This document shows positions 35,246 to 48,165 of a stretch of 64,000 nt of DNA, one piece after another (position 1 is the stretch's first letter; each line of letters starts with the position of its first letter). Origin of the DNA: Trema orientale (taxonomy: Eukaryota > Streptophyta > Magnoliopsida > Rosales > Cannabaceae); assembly GCA_002914845.1 (NCBI GenBank), contig JXTC01000102.1:290300-354299 (forward strand). Reading direction: 5' to 3'. Position numbers and translations under genes: made by a program. The notes beneath the pieces were generated by a model. That model ran no database searches. It had not been told where the DNA came from and worked only from the letters and a program-made list of their open reading frames with translations.

Positions 35246-36586
35246 TGTTGAGTCATGCCTTGCAGCAAAAATCATCTCTCATATTTTGAAGTTAACAAAC
35301 ATATGATTAAGAACTAATAATCTACTTGAGTGTGTAGCAAGTTAAATTGAAAGGATCACAAGACATTCAAGATGGATTATGGAAAAGAGCTTGAAGACAA
35401 AGTTCAAGATTACAAGACCTAGACTAGCAAGGGTACACACTTAGTTCTTGTACTTGAATATTTGTTCACATATAAATATGATCTTAATGGCTCAAATTTT
35501 TCATTAATTAAAGGTTTTTGAAAGCTAAATTGCCAAATTCGTTCTATCTCCAATTAAAATATAAAAATTATTTTATATGAGCTTTTAAATTGATTTATGA
35601 ATTTCTATAGTCTCCATATTACATTTTAAATCAATTTATAAAGTCACTTTTTGGAAATAATCGAAAATGGCTTGAAATAAATTGAAAAACAACTATCTAC
35701 TAGAATCGGCAGACCGGTAGTCAGCACCGGTCGACTGATTCCCCTGTTTCGGCTGTCTATTTTTTTAATGACTTTTTGAATCCGACCGTTATAACCGCAC
35801 TTCCAACGGCTAGTAACTTTCGGTCGAAAGTTACTTTTCGGTCTACCGAAAATGACAGATTGACTGTCAAACGTTCAAAAACGGCTAGTTCTTGTTCTAG
35901 TCTTTAAATAGAAGTATTTTTAACACTTGAAACAAGTTGTGAACATTCCTACATTGCTTTAAACATACTTTCAAAGTGTTCAAACCCTCTTTTGTGAATC
36001 AAACTTTCATATTCATCTTTTGTTCACAAAATCTTTTTTTTTTTTTTTGAGCCAAAATAGTTCATATTGTGTGTTCTCATTTATTGTCTCTAGGCTTACA
36101 TTGTATCATCTATATTTATATGAGAGATTTTAGTTGAGTGTATCAACAAACAAAAATCATATTGTATTTGTGAGATGAGGTTGACACCGGATTCATAAAC
36201 AACCTGGTTTAGGTGAGATTGGCACCGGAGTCTAAATAATCCGTGTTAGGCGTAATAGACCCGGATTCAAGACTATTGTAAAGACGTGAGTGTGCCTAAG
36301 GAGAAAGCACTCTTGGTGTAAAAGGGTCGGTCAAACCCATTCTCTTGATCAGATAGTAAATAGCTCGAAGCGGGTTGCCAAGAGCAGAGGACGTAGACAA
36401 ACCGTCGTGTTTGTTGAACCTCATAAAAATAGTGTTTGCATCTCTCTATCCCTATCTCTTTATATTTATTCATCTTAAGTTTCTTTATGCAATTTATCTA
36501 TTTTTACTTGTTTGTCAAGAGAAGTTTGCAAAAAATTTTAAAACCCAATTCACCCCCCCGCTTGGGTTAGCTACTTTGGACTCACA
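35246..36586 (+). repeat. 3' LTR of right Sirevirus copy
   Basis: It begins TGTTGAGTC and ends CTCACA. About 1.34 kb. It aligns with 21,385-22,685 (inverted) and with the solo LTR at 51,502-53,056 (inverted). The palindromes at about 35,705-35,740 and 35,835-35,852 are of the CGGTCTACCG type. Confidence 0.8.
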
Positions 36587-36674
36587 AGGGTTTTATCTCG
36601 TTAAGCATGTAGAGTCTAGGTATTGATCCCGAAACCAAATTGAAGAACAAAATACATTGATAAGCTAGTCTAGT

Positions 36675-37680
36675 TGTTGGGATATTTGCCTTACAAAGCA
36701 GATTTTCTTTATTATCCTTTTGTGTAACAACTTCCTCTTAAATACATTTTATGATATTTGTTAAATTAAACTATCTTAGTAGAATAGTTAAATATTCCAT
36801 AACTTTATTAGTATATAAAGAATAAAACATAATTAAGTATGTTAATTATGGGGAGATTTGTTTCTTTATCTAAGTCTAAATGAATGTAGATGAAATAATT
36901 TATTTACCATATATTGTAATATTTGTTGATCTCAACGTGAATAATGTGTCTCAAATCATTGAAATGTCTGACTTCTGATAGAAACACTAATACAACATAA
37001 ATAAATTATGTATATTGAACTAGACCAAGTATTATAAGTATTGGAGTTTAAGTACCATAACTCAATTCTTTATATTACTATTTAGTAATTCTTAGCATGA
37101 AGATCTTAATTCTTAGTATTTTATTGGATTTACTTTCATAAGTTGTAACCTTTTAATTTATTAAAAGACTAGCTTCTATTCTAAACGAGGTAAACTCTGG
37201 CATTTTAGAGGTTATGATTTATGAATTAATGGGAACACCAAATAATTAAGGATACTTTAATGCCACTTTAGGATCTTTCAACATTTTTGGAATAATAAAA
37301 TCTAAGATATTAGCATTAACTTTGTGAATAATTAATAATTTTGTCTAACAGTAGAGCAAAATTATCAATAACATTATTTATTGATAGAAAGATGGTAACT
37401 TAAAGTAAATATATGTTGAAAGAATATTGCGTTAATTTTATTATTCAACTATAGCATTGTATAGGGATTTCACATGTGGAATAGAATATGTTAGATGGAT
37501 CGTCTATTAAAGGCTAGTTGATTAAATATATATAAAAAGTATGACACTTAATCTAAGAGTACACTATTGGGCCTTTAGTGTAGTGACACCTTTACTAATA
37601 GCATTTAGATAAATACCATAATAAGAGCTATAATGATATTTATCACAATATTAGAGCTTAAATGATAAATTATTGGCATT
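36675..37680 (+). mobile_element. R-family LTR-like repeat, copy B
   Basis: The stretch 37,205-37,660 aligns with 1-480. Upstream, 'tgttgggatatttgcc' at 36,675 is a plausible LTR start (TG). The 3' part of the repeat is missing before the CACTA terminus. There is no coding sequence. Confidence 0.45.
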
Positions 37681-37802
37681 TATAAGCAGATTCAGAGGGA
37701 TAGAAATGGAATCATCACATGAGTATAAAGATCTTAACAAACACATGCATGTATATGATATGGGCATTAAATAAACGATTATAGATCTATAAACAGTATA
37801 TA

Positions 37803-39715
37803 TTACTACAACAAATGTTATATATTGCGACAACATCTATACGACGACCTGCTATCATCGCTATAGATAGCCTCTATTATGTCGACAATTTATTTTTCGT
37901 CGTAGTAGATAAGCTGAACTTTTGGCGCTGATTGGAAGTGCCAAAAATGCAATTTCGAAGGCTACTATGACGACAAAGTCGTCACAATTACTAATGTCAT
38001 CGCAACATCTTGAAATTTGAATAATGGCACACAAAATCACGCAGCGAAAATTTTGGGTTGTGTGACGATATATTCATCAAACATTTTTCAAAAACTGCAA
38101 AAATTAATTGGAATTACTTACCCAATTAATAAAAAATATAAAAAAATAAAAAAAAAAAAGCTATTGCAACAAGATTATCATCGCAATAGATATTAAATTA
38201 ATTGAAATTTATTACTCTATTAATTTATAAAAAATAATTAGAAAAGGAACTATTGCACGACATTTTCGTCGCAATAGGTAGTAAATTAATTTTACAATTA
38301 GTTTTAAAAAATTAAAAAATAAAACAAGCCATTGTGATGACAATAGATATTAAATAAAATGCACAATTAACTTTTAAAAAATAAAATAATAAAATAATAT
38401 TGTGATGACAATGTCATCGCAATAGATATTAAATTAATTACACAAATAAGTTAAAAAAAAAAAGAAGAAAAGGAACTATTGAGATGATTATTAGACTTGT
38501 TATTTGTTTCTTAGGAAAATTAAATGAATTTAGTTAAATTATTTATGTTAGTTTTCTTGTTCTAGGCATAATTCTTAAGTCTTGGTATGAGGTAGCTCAA
38601 ATAGGTTTTTGTTATAAAGATTTCATTACTATATTTCGCAAATTTTCGATATGAAATTCTTGATAAAGGAGTTTTCTATATCCTCTAGTTATTTTCTTTT
38701 CTAGATATTGAATTGATTTATGAAGCAACTATTTTCTGTTTGAATTGGTTGTATGAGCATTTTGTAGGACAATCCAAAACTCTTAGAATGAAAATTTGAT
38801 GAATGCATGCAATTGCAAACATGGTAGCTCAAGTTGGTTGTTGGTATTAAGATTTTGCTACTAATTTTTTAAAGTCTATTGCGTCTAGATTAAGGAGGGT
38901 GTGTTTTGGTTGGAATAATAGAGTGAAAGTGCCATAATTCATCAAGATAACGTTTTCTATTCCTAATTTACAAAGAAAAGTGAATGAAGACATGGTTGAA
39001 GGCTTAAAGCATATTGAAATAATCTATATACCAATAATTATTGAATTTGATATTTACTGATAACACAATAGTAATTGACATGATATTTAGGCCACATTTA
39101 GTGTGGCATATATTGTATTGTATTGTATTATATTGTACTAGATTGTATTACATTGTATTATTTTAATACAATACTATGTTAGGTTTTGCATTGTATTAAG
39201 AGTTTGTGTTAAATTACAACATGTTAGTTTTCACATTTTCAAAAATTAAGTAGAAAAATACCAGTTTCCAAAGGATTATAAATTTATTTATAAATATACC
39301 ATTTCAAAAATACCATTGTCATAAAATTAATTTATTAAAAACTACTTTTCAGAAGTCTGTTTTTGAAAATAGCGTCTTAAAAAATTTATTTAGGAAAATA
39401 CTATTTCTGAAAATGCCATACCTATAGGTATTTTACAAATTTATTGTTTTATATATTGCAACGACATGGCCATCACAACATGTATATTTAATGCTATTAT
39501 ATTTAAAAAAAGTAAGAGAGAAAAAAAAGAAAAACAAAATTAAAAATATGTAGCACTATTAAGATGATAGTGTCGTCGCAATAAAGGTGCAGGAAAATTA
39601 TGGCGGTTAAGATTTCGAGACAATATTTTTAATAAAAATTGAACATAATTTGTGCTAAAAATGAAAACGATGTGTTGTACCTATTGCGACGACATAGGGT
39701 TCTATAGTCATTGCA
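37803..39715. repeat. CACTA subterminal repeats, class a (TTGCGACGAC / GTCGTCGCAAT)
   Basis: Inverted pairs of 'attgcgacgac' and 'gtcgtcgcaat' recur, degenerate, near 37,825, 37,900, 37,965, 38,162-38,192, 38,251-38,279, 38,398-38,427, 39,455, 39,557 and 39,680. In CACTA elements such motifs bind the element's own DNA-binding protein. Confidence 0.75.
39110..39170. repeat. TGTAT pentamer-rich repeat
   Basis: Imperfect tandem 'attgt' and 'gtatt' units lie within the CACTA subterminal region. Confidence 0.7.
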
Positions 39716-39908
39716 TTAGACATTGCAAAGCTCCCCTTCCCACCAACCAATTTATTTTCCCCACAAACTCTCTAAAACCCTCATTTCTCTCATCTCCCGC
39801 TCCCTCAAACCCCCCCGATTATCACCCACAGACATCATAATTTTCCTATTTCNAATTAAAATAAATATAATTATTGTAAAACATGTAAAAATAAAAATAA
39901 AACCGGAT

Positions 39909-40141
39909 TTAAAGCGGCGACAATTGTCCCCGCTTTAGATTAGGATATTTAAAGTGGCGACAATTTTCCCCGCAAAGCGGCGACAAATGTCGCCACTTTA
40001 AGTTTTGAGACTTTAAAGTGGGGATAATTGTCGCCCCTTTAGATATTTCACGAAAATTTAGGCGGTCAAACTGACTGCCATAAATTTTTTGAGCTTTATG
40101 TGTTTCATTTAAAGCGGCGACATATTGGTCTAAAGCGGCAA
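39909..40141. repeat. CACTA subterminal repeats, class b (AAAGCGGCGACAA / TTGTCGCCGCTTT)
   Basis: At least four inverted-motif pairs lie in 230 bp: 39,909-39,937, 39,949-40,003, 40,011-40,042 and 40,106-40,141. The consensus differs from the class a motif next to it. Confidence 0.8.
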
Positions 40142-40194
40142 CTATATGATTGGTTTCTATACCCAGAACCGATCTTCTTCCTCTTCCATTTTCA

Positions 40195-40226
<32 letters not shown>

Positions 40227-40432
40227 TCTCTCTCAACCCAGAAATCACCCTCCTCCTTCATTAGAAGTTTTTTTTGGCTATTTCTCTGTTTTTTAATCTC
40301 TTTTAATTTTTTATTTATTTTTTTGGATTTTTTTTAGACGCCCCCCTCCGGCCGCCGCCACCACCATGCCACCGCCGCCACTCCCGCTGCCGCTGCAGCC
40401 GCCACTGCTGCCCCTTGAAACTTAAAAGGTTA
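40142..40432 (+). promoter_or_regulatory. Leader exon of the CACTA transposase gene
   Basis: A CT-rich leader with a (CT)n(CA)n(CT)n microsatellite (40,194-40,234) ends in a GC-rich exon. A short Pro/Leu frame (ATG at 40,365, 19 codons) precedes a donor-like AAAAG|GTTAG at about 40,432. The short frame is probably an upstream ORF or a remnant, not a protein gene. Confidence 0.45.
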
Positions 40433-41049
40433 GTTTTTTATTAATTTGTAGTTTTGTTTTTTATTTAAATAATTAAAAATATATATTGTAATATTAGTTA
40501 ATTTTGGATATTAGATATATATATATGATTATGTGTTGTGATTTTAGGTATATTTTAGTGTTAATTAAAATAAATATTGTAATATTAGGAAAAATCAGAT
40601 ATTGATATAATTTTTTTTAGTTGTAGTTTTATTTTGATATAAAATTATTAGGATTATGAATATTTATTGTGTTTTTTGATATTGGATATAAATTTTTAAT
40701 GGATTATTGTATATTTGATTATTGGATTATATTATTAGTTTTATTGGATATTGGATTATTGGATATTAGATTATTGGATTATTAGATTATTAGATTATAT
40801 TATTAGTTTTATTGGATATTGGATTTGATGAGTTATTGGTGGATTATGTTATTAATTTTATTGGATATTAGTGGATGTTTATGTTTTGAGAATGTGGACT
40901 GAGTATGAAGAATTGTAAGTTGGATTTTATTTTTGTGTTAAATTTTGATTTTTGTTAATCTTTTTTATTTTATTTTACGAGTTAGAAACTTTTTAGGTTT
41001 TTATTAGAATTAATAAATAAATGAATAATAATGAATTAATTTGTTAATT

Positions 41050-42715
41050 TGTTAACTAAAATACTCAAAATGCCAATTTAATTCACAAAATACCGAAAAT
41101 GCTCCTAGAGTAAAAAAAATACTCAAAAGGCCCTTATAGTAACTAAAATACTCTTAAAATTAAAAAATATAATAAAATACTCATATAATTCACAAAATAC
41201 CCAAAATGGCCCTAGAATAATAAAATACTCAAAATGCCTTTATGATAACTAAAATACTCATAGAATTAAAAAACAAATGCCAAAAAATACCAATTTAATT
41301 CACAAAATATCCAAAATGCCCCTAGAGTAATAAAATACCTAAAATCCCCTTAGAGTAGCTAAAAAACTCTTACAATTAAAAAAATACCCAAAAATACCAA
41401 TTTAATTCACAAAAAACCCAAAATACCCCTAGAGTAATAAAATATCTAAAATGCCCTTAGAGTAACTAAAAAAATCATAAAATTAAAAAAAAAAATCCAA
41501 AATATCCTTATAATTCACAAAATACTGAAAATGCCCCTAGAGTAATATAATACCCAAAATGCCCTTATAGTAACTAAAATACTCATAGAATTAAAAAAAA
41601 TCCAAAAATACCAATTTAATTCACAAAATACTCAAAATGCCCTTATAGTAATTAAAATACTCATAAAATTTAAAAACAATCCAAATATACCAATTTAATT
41701 CACAAAATACCCAAAATACCCCTAGAGTAATAAAATATAAAAAATGCCCTCATAGTAACTAAAATACTTATAGAATTAAAAAAATACACAAAAATACTAA
41801 TTTAATTCACAAAATACCCAAAATGTCTCTGGAGTAATAAAATATCCAAATGCCCTTAGAATAACTAAAAAGCTCATAAAATTTAAAAAATATAATAAAC
41901 TACCGATATAATTCATAAAATACCCTAAACGCCCGTAGAATAATAAAATATCGAAAATGCCCTTAGAGTAACTCAAAAACTCATAAAATTAAAAAATATC
42001 CAAAATACCCCTAGAATAATAAAATACCCAAAATGCCCCTAGAGTAATAAAATACCCAAAATGCCTTTATGGTAACTAAAATACTCATAGAATTAAAAAA
42101 ATACCCAAAAATACCAATTTAATTCACAAAATACCCAAAATGCCCCTAGAGTAATAAAATATCCAAAATGCCTTTAGAGTAGCTAAAAAACTCTTAAAAT
42201 TAAAAAAAACCCAAAAATACCAATTTAATTCACAAAATACCCAAAATGCCCCTAGAGTAATAAAATATCCAAAATGCCCTTAGAGTAACTAAAAAACTCA
42301 TAAAATTAAAAAAATATAATAAAATCCCATATAATTCACAAAATGCCCAAAATGCCCGTAGAGTAACAAAATATCCAAAATACCCTTAGAGTAACTAAAA
42401 AACTCATAAAATTAAAAAAAATACCCAAAATACCCCTAGAATAATAAAATACCCAAAATGCCCCTAGAGTAATAGAATACCCAAAATGCCCTTAGAGTAA
42501 CTAAAATGCTCACAAAATTTAAAAAAACCCAAAAATAACAATTTAATACACAAAATGCCTAAAATGCCCGTAGAGTAACGAAATACCCAAAATGCCCTTA
42601 GAGGAACTAAAATACTAATAAAATTATAAAAAACCCAAAAAAAAAAATAATGTAATTCACAAAATACTGAAAATGGCCCTAGAATAATAAAATACCTAAA
42701 ATACCCTTAAATCAT
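41050..42715 (+). repeat. Tandem array of ~105-bp AT-rich units inside the CACTA
   Basis: About 14-16 degenerate units are each marked by 'aattcacaaaatacccaaa' followed by 'tgcccctagagtaa'. There is a shorter internal period of about 20-25 bp ('aaaatacccaaaatgccc'). It lies between the leader exon and the transposase, so it would sit in an intron. Confidence 0.85.
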
Positions 42716-43318
42716 GAACACTAGAATGGTCATGACACGTAAATTGGTTTGGAATATTCTTGATCATAATAGTTAGAGTTATACAATTGTGATGATCAAG
42801 AACTTTCCAAACGAGTTGACAAGTCATGATAAAAGTTGTAGTCACAGTCATAATGCGTATATTTATTTATACACATAGTTACTTTAATACATGGATGCAT
42901 TATTTTAATCATAAAAGAAATTACCTTTGACCCATTCAAGAGTTGATGAGAGATTATGTATCTCGATATAGATTCTTGAATTTTCCCGTTTGGACAGTTT
43001 GGGATTACACGTTATGTGTTGTCGTTCACTTATAGATATTATTCTTTGGTCGAGTTCTGATAGTATCTCCATGTGTTCTCCGGGTGTGTACATATATGTA
43101 CCACACTTAGAGGAGTGGGGGGGAGATGCTGCCAGAATTTCTACGTGAACGGAATAATATTTGAGTGAATGATGTACCACATAACAAAGTAATCCTGAAT
43201 GGGCTAGGGCCTTACCCTTTAGAAATGGAGTGATAAGATGGATTTAGGACACATTTTGCATGATCATCCATAACTATTGTATCTGAACACTAAATTGCTG
43301 TGAATAATAACAGTGAGG

Positions 43319-46300
43319 ATGCCTGTGGACAGGAGTTGGATACATTTGAAAGTTTATTAGTGTAATGCATATCGGAATGGTGTAATTGCATTTGCTGAAA
43401 GGGCTAAACAATATGTCAATGACCAAGGCAAAGTTAAATGCACTTGTCTGATATGTTGGAATGTGTTACATCAGACTATTAAAATGCTGGAAGCACATTT
43501 GATAGACAATGGCTTTGATTCATCGTACACTAATCGGATCTTCCATGGAGAAGTTGTTAAGATTCTTCTTCCTCGTAAAGATGTTCATGTAGAAAATGTT
43601 GATCCAACAAATGAGATGGTGGACATATTGGAAGATTTTATTCTGCCAGAAAATGCAGATGGTGGTGAAAATGAATACGATATGGGAGATGATATGGCAA
43701 TGAGACCTGATGTATCTGGCAAATAATATGATGAGTTATTTTCCGAAGTGGAAGATGAGTTGTATCCGGGATACACCAGTTACTCATCTTTGAACTTTAA
43801 GGTCAAACTTATACATTTGAAAGTAATGTATAAGTGAACTAATAAGTCGTTTGATAATTTATTGAAATTATTGAAGGATGCATTTCCAGCTGACAATAAG
43901 ATATCACGATCGCATTATAATACAAAGAAGTGGATGTCTAAGTTAAGTTTGGGATACGAGTCTATTCATATATGCCAATATGACTGTGCATTATTTTGGA
44001 AGGAAAATGGTGACATGGAGAATTGTCCTGTTCGTGGTACGAGTCGATGGGTAGACAAAAATAAGAAGAGAAAGAAGGGACCTCACAAAGTATTACAGTA
44101 TTTTCCATTAACACCACGATTGAAGCATCTGTATGGGTCTAGACACACTGCAAAAGAAATGAAGTGGTATTTTAAGGGTCGTTCAAACGAGAAAGGGATG
44201 TTGAGACATCCTGTTGACGGTGAAGCATGGAAATATTTTGCTATGAAGTATCCAGACTTTGCTTCAGAACCACGAAATGTCTGTTTGGGATTGGCTGCTG
44301 ATGGGTTTAATCTATTTGGCAACATGAGTTTGTCTTATAGCATGTGGCTAGTGGTTTTGACTAATTATAACCTTCCTCTGTGGCTATGCATTAAAGAGTC
44401 TTATTTTATGATATCCCTTTTAATTCGTGAGTCGCAATCTCCTGGAAAGGACATTGATGTAATTCTAAGGCCATTGGTGGACGAGTTGAAGCAATTATGG
44501 CATGTTGGAGTTGAAACGAGAGATGTCGTTGATAACAAAATGTTTAAAATGCGAGCTGCATTAATATGGACTATAAATGATTTTCCAGCTCATAGTAGTT
44601 TATCTGGATGGAGTGGGCAAGGATACAAGGCATGTCCCACATATAACGAAGATACTCCATCAATGCATTTAAGAACAAAAACTTGTTATGTGGGGCACAG
44701 ACGTTTCCTTCTAAGATCTCATGCATTTCGAAAAAGTTCACTGTTTGATGGGAAGATAGAGAGAAGAAATCCACCAACGGTGTTTTCTAATAAAGATATT
44801 CTGCAACAACTCAGTCATGTACGACCTGATATGCCAAGTAAACATCAAAAATATGGTGGGGTAAAATGAAAAAGAGATAACGAAGAATTCAACTAGAGAA
44901 AAAAGAGTATATTTTTTGACCTTGAGTATTGGTCATCAATAAAACTAAGGCACAATCTCGATACTATGCATATTGAAAAAAATATGTGCGATAGTGTTCT
45001 TGGTACAATATTGGGTATTGAAGGCAAATCTAAGGATACAGTGAATTCAAGGCATGGCTTAGAAGATTTAAATATCAAATCAGAGTTACATGTCGTCGAA
45101 GAAAGGAACAAGTTGATTATACCTCACGTAGAGTACACTCTCACTGCTGATGATCGACGTAAATTTTGTCAATTTATTAAATCTGTCAAGTTTCCTGATA
45201 GGTTTGCAAGTAATCTTCGAACCAATGTAACTGATAATGATACAAAAATTATTGAGTTGAAATCGCATGATTGCCATGTTATTATGCAACGTCTATTGGC
45301 ACCAGAAATTCGTCCTTTTGTCAATAGAGACATCTCATCCACAATAATTGAGTTATGCAATTTTTTCCAGCTCATCTATGCAAGGACTCTAAATGTGAAA
45401 GACTTAGAAAAATCTGAGGTTGACATAGCTCTGATTCTTTTCAAGCTTGAGCGTATTTTTCCTCATGCTTTTTTTTATATCATGGTGCACTTGATGATTC
45501 ATTTGCTAAAAGAGGCATTACTTGGAGGACCTGTTCATTACAGATGGATGTATCCTTTTGAGTGCTATATAAAGAAGTTGAAAAATTATGTAAGAAATCG
45601 AGCACAACCAGAGGGTTCAATTGCTGAAGGTTATGTTGTTGACAAAGCCTTGACTTTTTGCTCAATGTACTTACAAGGAGTTGAGACTAAGTTTAACAGG
45701 CCAAAAAGGAACGAAGATCCCGTTCAAAATGGTCTGAAGCCGAGTTTGTCAGTTTTCCAATCATGTTATCATCCAATTGGTAAAAAAAATATTGTCCATC
45801 TTGATGATCACCTACATAAGAAGGCGCACTGGTATATACTGAACAATTGTCCTAAAATTCAGATTTATTTGGAGTAAGTGTTACCAATTTATATTTGGAT
45901 TTACTAATACAATTTAATCACTAATTGAGATTATTTATTAATCTCAATATTATACTCTTCATCAGTGAACATATGAGAGAGCTTCAGCAAAAAAGTAGTA
46001 ATAACTTGGATGAAATCCAAAAATAGAGTTTTCATCTTGGTTTTATACAAAGGTATACTTAATTTTAGTCATTGTAATTTTGTCCATTTTGATAGAATTA
46101 CTTCAATTCTTGACATTGTAGTTAATTTTGTGTCGTATGTTGATTATCAAATGTATCATCTATGACAAAATGGTAGTTCCGAAGCAACTAATGAGCTATA
46201 CGCTTTGGCATCTAGACCAAATTTCAACATTTTGTCCCACTCAACATGTGTTGTAAACGGTGTCCGATTTGTAGCACATAATCGAGACTCTAGATGTAAA

Positions 46301-46600
46301 ACTTAGAATAGTGGTGTTTATGTTCCGGGATTAGATGGCAATATATTTTATGGGCATCTAGAAGAAATACAAGAGTTCACTTTCTTGAACCAATTATCTG
46401 TCATCTTGTTCAGGTGTAAATGGTTCAACACCGACCCTCGAAAGAAGAAGATATGAACAGAGAAAAATATTACTTGTATTATAATCAATTCCGAGTGGTA
46501 CAAAGATGAACCTTACATTCTTGCCTTTCAAGCAAAGTAAATTTTCTATATAAATGATTTGTTGCATGGCCCTAACTAGAAAATAGTTGGAGCTTGTCAC
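43319..46600 (+). pseudogene. TNP2-type CACTA transposase
   Basis: One frame runs from 43,319 to 45,873, then an intron (45,874-45,965, GTAAGTG...TTCATCAG) joins LE to DEHMRELQQ. The N-terminal MPVDRSWIHL and Cys/His region match the transposase-associated domain. The core (44.0-44.9 kb) shows GLAADGFNLFGNM, IDVILRPLVDELKQLW, ALIWTINDFPAHSSLSGWS and CYVGHRRFL, typical of TNP2. The C-terminus has DUF4218 (GGPVHYRWMYPFE) and DUF4216 (VVNGVRFVAHNRDSRC, SGVYVPG). Stops at 43,358, 43,724, about 43,835, 44,867 and about 44,894, and others downstream, kill it. It would cut and paste the element in the nucleus. Confidence 0.9.
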
Positions 46601-46710
46601 TAAATGTTTTTTTTTTGGTAGTGTTTACCATATCATCGATATATTGTCAATCAAAGTGACAGGCTTAAGGTAGAACATAATTCTCTTTTCAAAGGCCAAA
46701 CAGATTTGGT

Positions 46711-48017
46711 GTAATTAATTAAGGTTAAATAAAAAATTTTAAGATCAAGGGAATTTTGGTAATTTTAAATTTTTGGATGATTTAAATAAAATATCTAGAA
46801 TATTTTACATTAAAGTATTGGACTTGAACCCGGAAAAAATAAAGTCTAGGTACATTGGGACAAAAGTAAAAAATAAAATAAAAAATAAGGGACTAAAAAG
46901 TAAATAATTAAGGGTATGAATGAAAGAAAATTTCAAAAGCTAGGCTGATATGTAATTACTAAAAGAGTGCTACAGTTTTAAAAATTGCCCATAAATCCCC
47001 GAAAAATCCCTCATTCTTCCCCAAAGCCCCTGCCATTTTCGAAAAATCCTTCCCTCTACACTGTTCATGCACAGCCGAATCTGAGCCCGAGCCACCCTAC
47101 GCGCCGCCTTGCATCCTAGCCCTGCCACTGACGAAGCTTCTGCCGCCCTCCTCCCCACTCTTTGCCACTGGTAGCCGGAGCTAGAAGCTCCTGAAGACGA
47201 CGCCAACGAACGGGTTTTTCCAGCCATACACTCATCTTCCGATGTCAGTTTGACACACCAGTGACACCGTTCCCTTCGTCTCGATGCCACCATCCTTTTC
47301 CAACCACTTTCAGCTGCTAACTCGGCTCCGGTGAGAAACTCGTTACTATTTCAATATTTTAATATTAAATTTGTTGTATTTTTGTAATTATTTCGGAAAT
47401 GAATTATTTAGCTCGAGAAAATTATACCATGTTAAAGAGGAGGTTGAGATAAGATTAAACATAATTTTGAAGTGTCGAAAAGGTATCCGGAAGTGTGTTA
47501 ACTTTCGAATTAAAAAAGTGACATATTCCTAAATATTTCCAAAATGTGATATTTTTTATAATTTTCAGATTTTTGAGCTTAATTAATACTCGGAACCTCG
47601 AAAATGAGTTAGGACTTCGAATTTGGACTCAGTGAGGTCGAGACATGAATTTTGATATAAAATATCACTATATTCTGAAGTGACATGACAATCGAGAAAA
47701 TGGCTCGTGAATAACGCCGTTTTGTGTGCCACGGATCGGTCCCACACCGGGACCTATTCTCGACAAACTATATGTCTAATCCACCATTTTTGGATGCTTT
47801 GAATTCAATGGTGACCTCTGTTTATCACTCTGAGGCTCCATTTGGAAATTCACTTTTTCAAGTGAACGTGTTAGGATCCGGAAACAACCGTCTGAGCAAC
47901 CAGGTGACCAACAGAAAACTTTTCTCGCGTTGATAGCTTGGCATAGCTACCATATCGAGGTAGGGGATCTAATTGCCTTATTTTCTCTTATATTTCATAA
48001 AAATTATAATATGTTGT
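46711..48017 (+). repeat. E3: gypsy (Tekay-like) LTR, left part
   Basis: It resembles the LTR of E2 in layout: TGTAA start, a GC-rich leader (46,980-47,330), then 'ctccggtgagaaactcg' and a long AT-rich tail. It is interrupted at 48,017 by E1 and resumes at 57,225, where a segment with 'aactgctctgggtattt' resembles 'actgctctgggaattt' in the E2 LTR. The start coordinate is uncertain. No coding region of this element is in the window. Confidence 0.5.
48013..48017. other. Left target-site duplication of E1 (GTTGT)
   Basis: It matches 57,225-57,229 directly after the other LTR. Confidence 0.85.
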
Positions 48018-48160
48018 TGTGACATCCTCCGATCCCACACACGTACGTAGGGATATTTGTATAATTATTTAGCGAGATTGGGAGACGCTACTCGACTTAG
48101 AACTGAATAAATAGTGAAAATTTGAAACTTTTTAAACATTCTGGGAGAAAAAGGAAAAAG

Positions 48161-48165
48161 TCCAC
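48161..48165. other. Left target-site duplication of Athila solo LTR (TCCAC)
   Basis: It matches 49,643-49,647. Confidence 0.9.

Larger units (their letters stand above)
32568..36586 (+). mobile_element. Sirevirus-like Ty1/copia element, right copy (3' half)
   Basis: This plus-strand partial element starts abruptly inside RNase H at the Athila junction. It continues through the pol end, the env-like ORF, a polypurine tract and the 3' LTR. It is an inverted relative of 21,385-25,190 but a distinct, diverged copy. The first motif is SFSDADYADSQT, followed by a small deletion before SGTCHFLGY. Confidence 0.85.
37803..46710 (+). mobile_element. CACTA (En/Spm) DNA transposon, 3' end not resolved
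   Basis: The 5' terminus reads tACTACAACAAATG, the CACTA inverted repeat with its first base changed. The order that follows is palindromic subterminal repeats of two sequence classes, a CT/CA-rich leader exon, an intron-like region with a tandem array, and a TNP2-type transposase gene. A matching 3' terminal repeat was not found. The end coordinate is where the transposase remnant stops and LTR-like sequence begins. Confidence 0.75.

Noticed and set aside
38120-38470. Regularly spaced dyads near 38.1-38.5 kb as a CRISPR array
   Set aside because: The repeats are degenerate, inverted and AT-rich in eukaryotic CACTA context, and there are no cas-like genes.
43585-43776. Small reverse frames inside the transposase and polyproteins
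   Set aside because: They are shadows of the coding strand; codon patterns and motifs support only the sense frames.
46605-46622. T-run followed by ggtagtg, reading CACTACC-A(n) on the minus strand, as the CACTA 3' terminus
   Set aside because: The DUF4216-like coding remnant appears to continue through this point (VYHIIDILS in one frame), and no subterminal repeats flank it. The similarity may be due to the T-run.
46820-46840. gacttgaacccgg as a tRNA T-arm
   Set aside because: No acceptor stem, anticodon arm or D-arm can be placed around it on either strand.
47724-47933. 69-residue plus-strand frame as a small gene
   Set aside because: It lies within the E3 LTR, shows no known motif and has no conserved partner in the E2 LTR.
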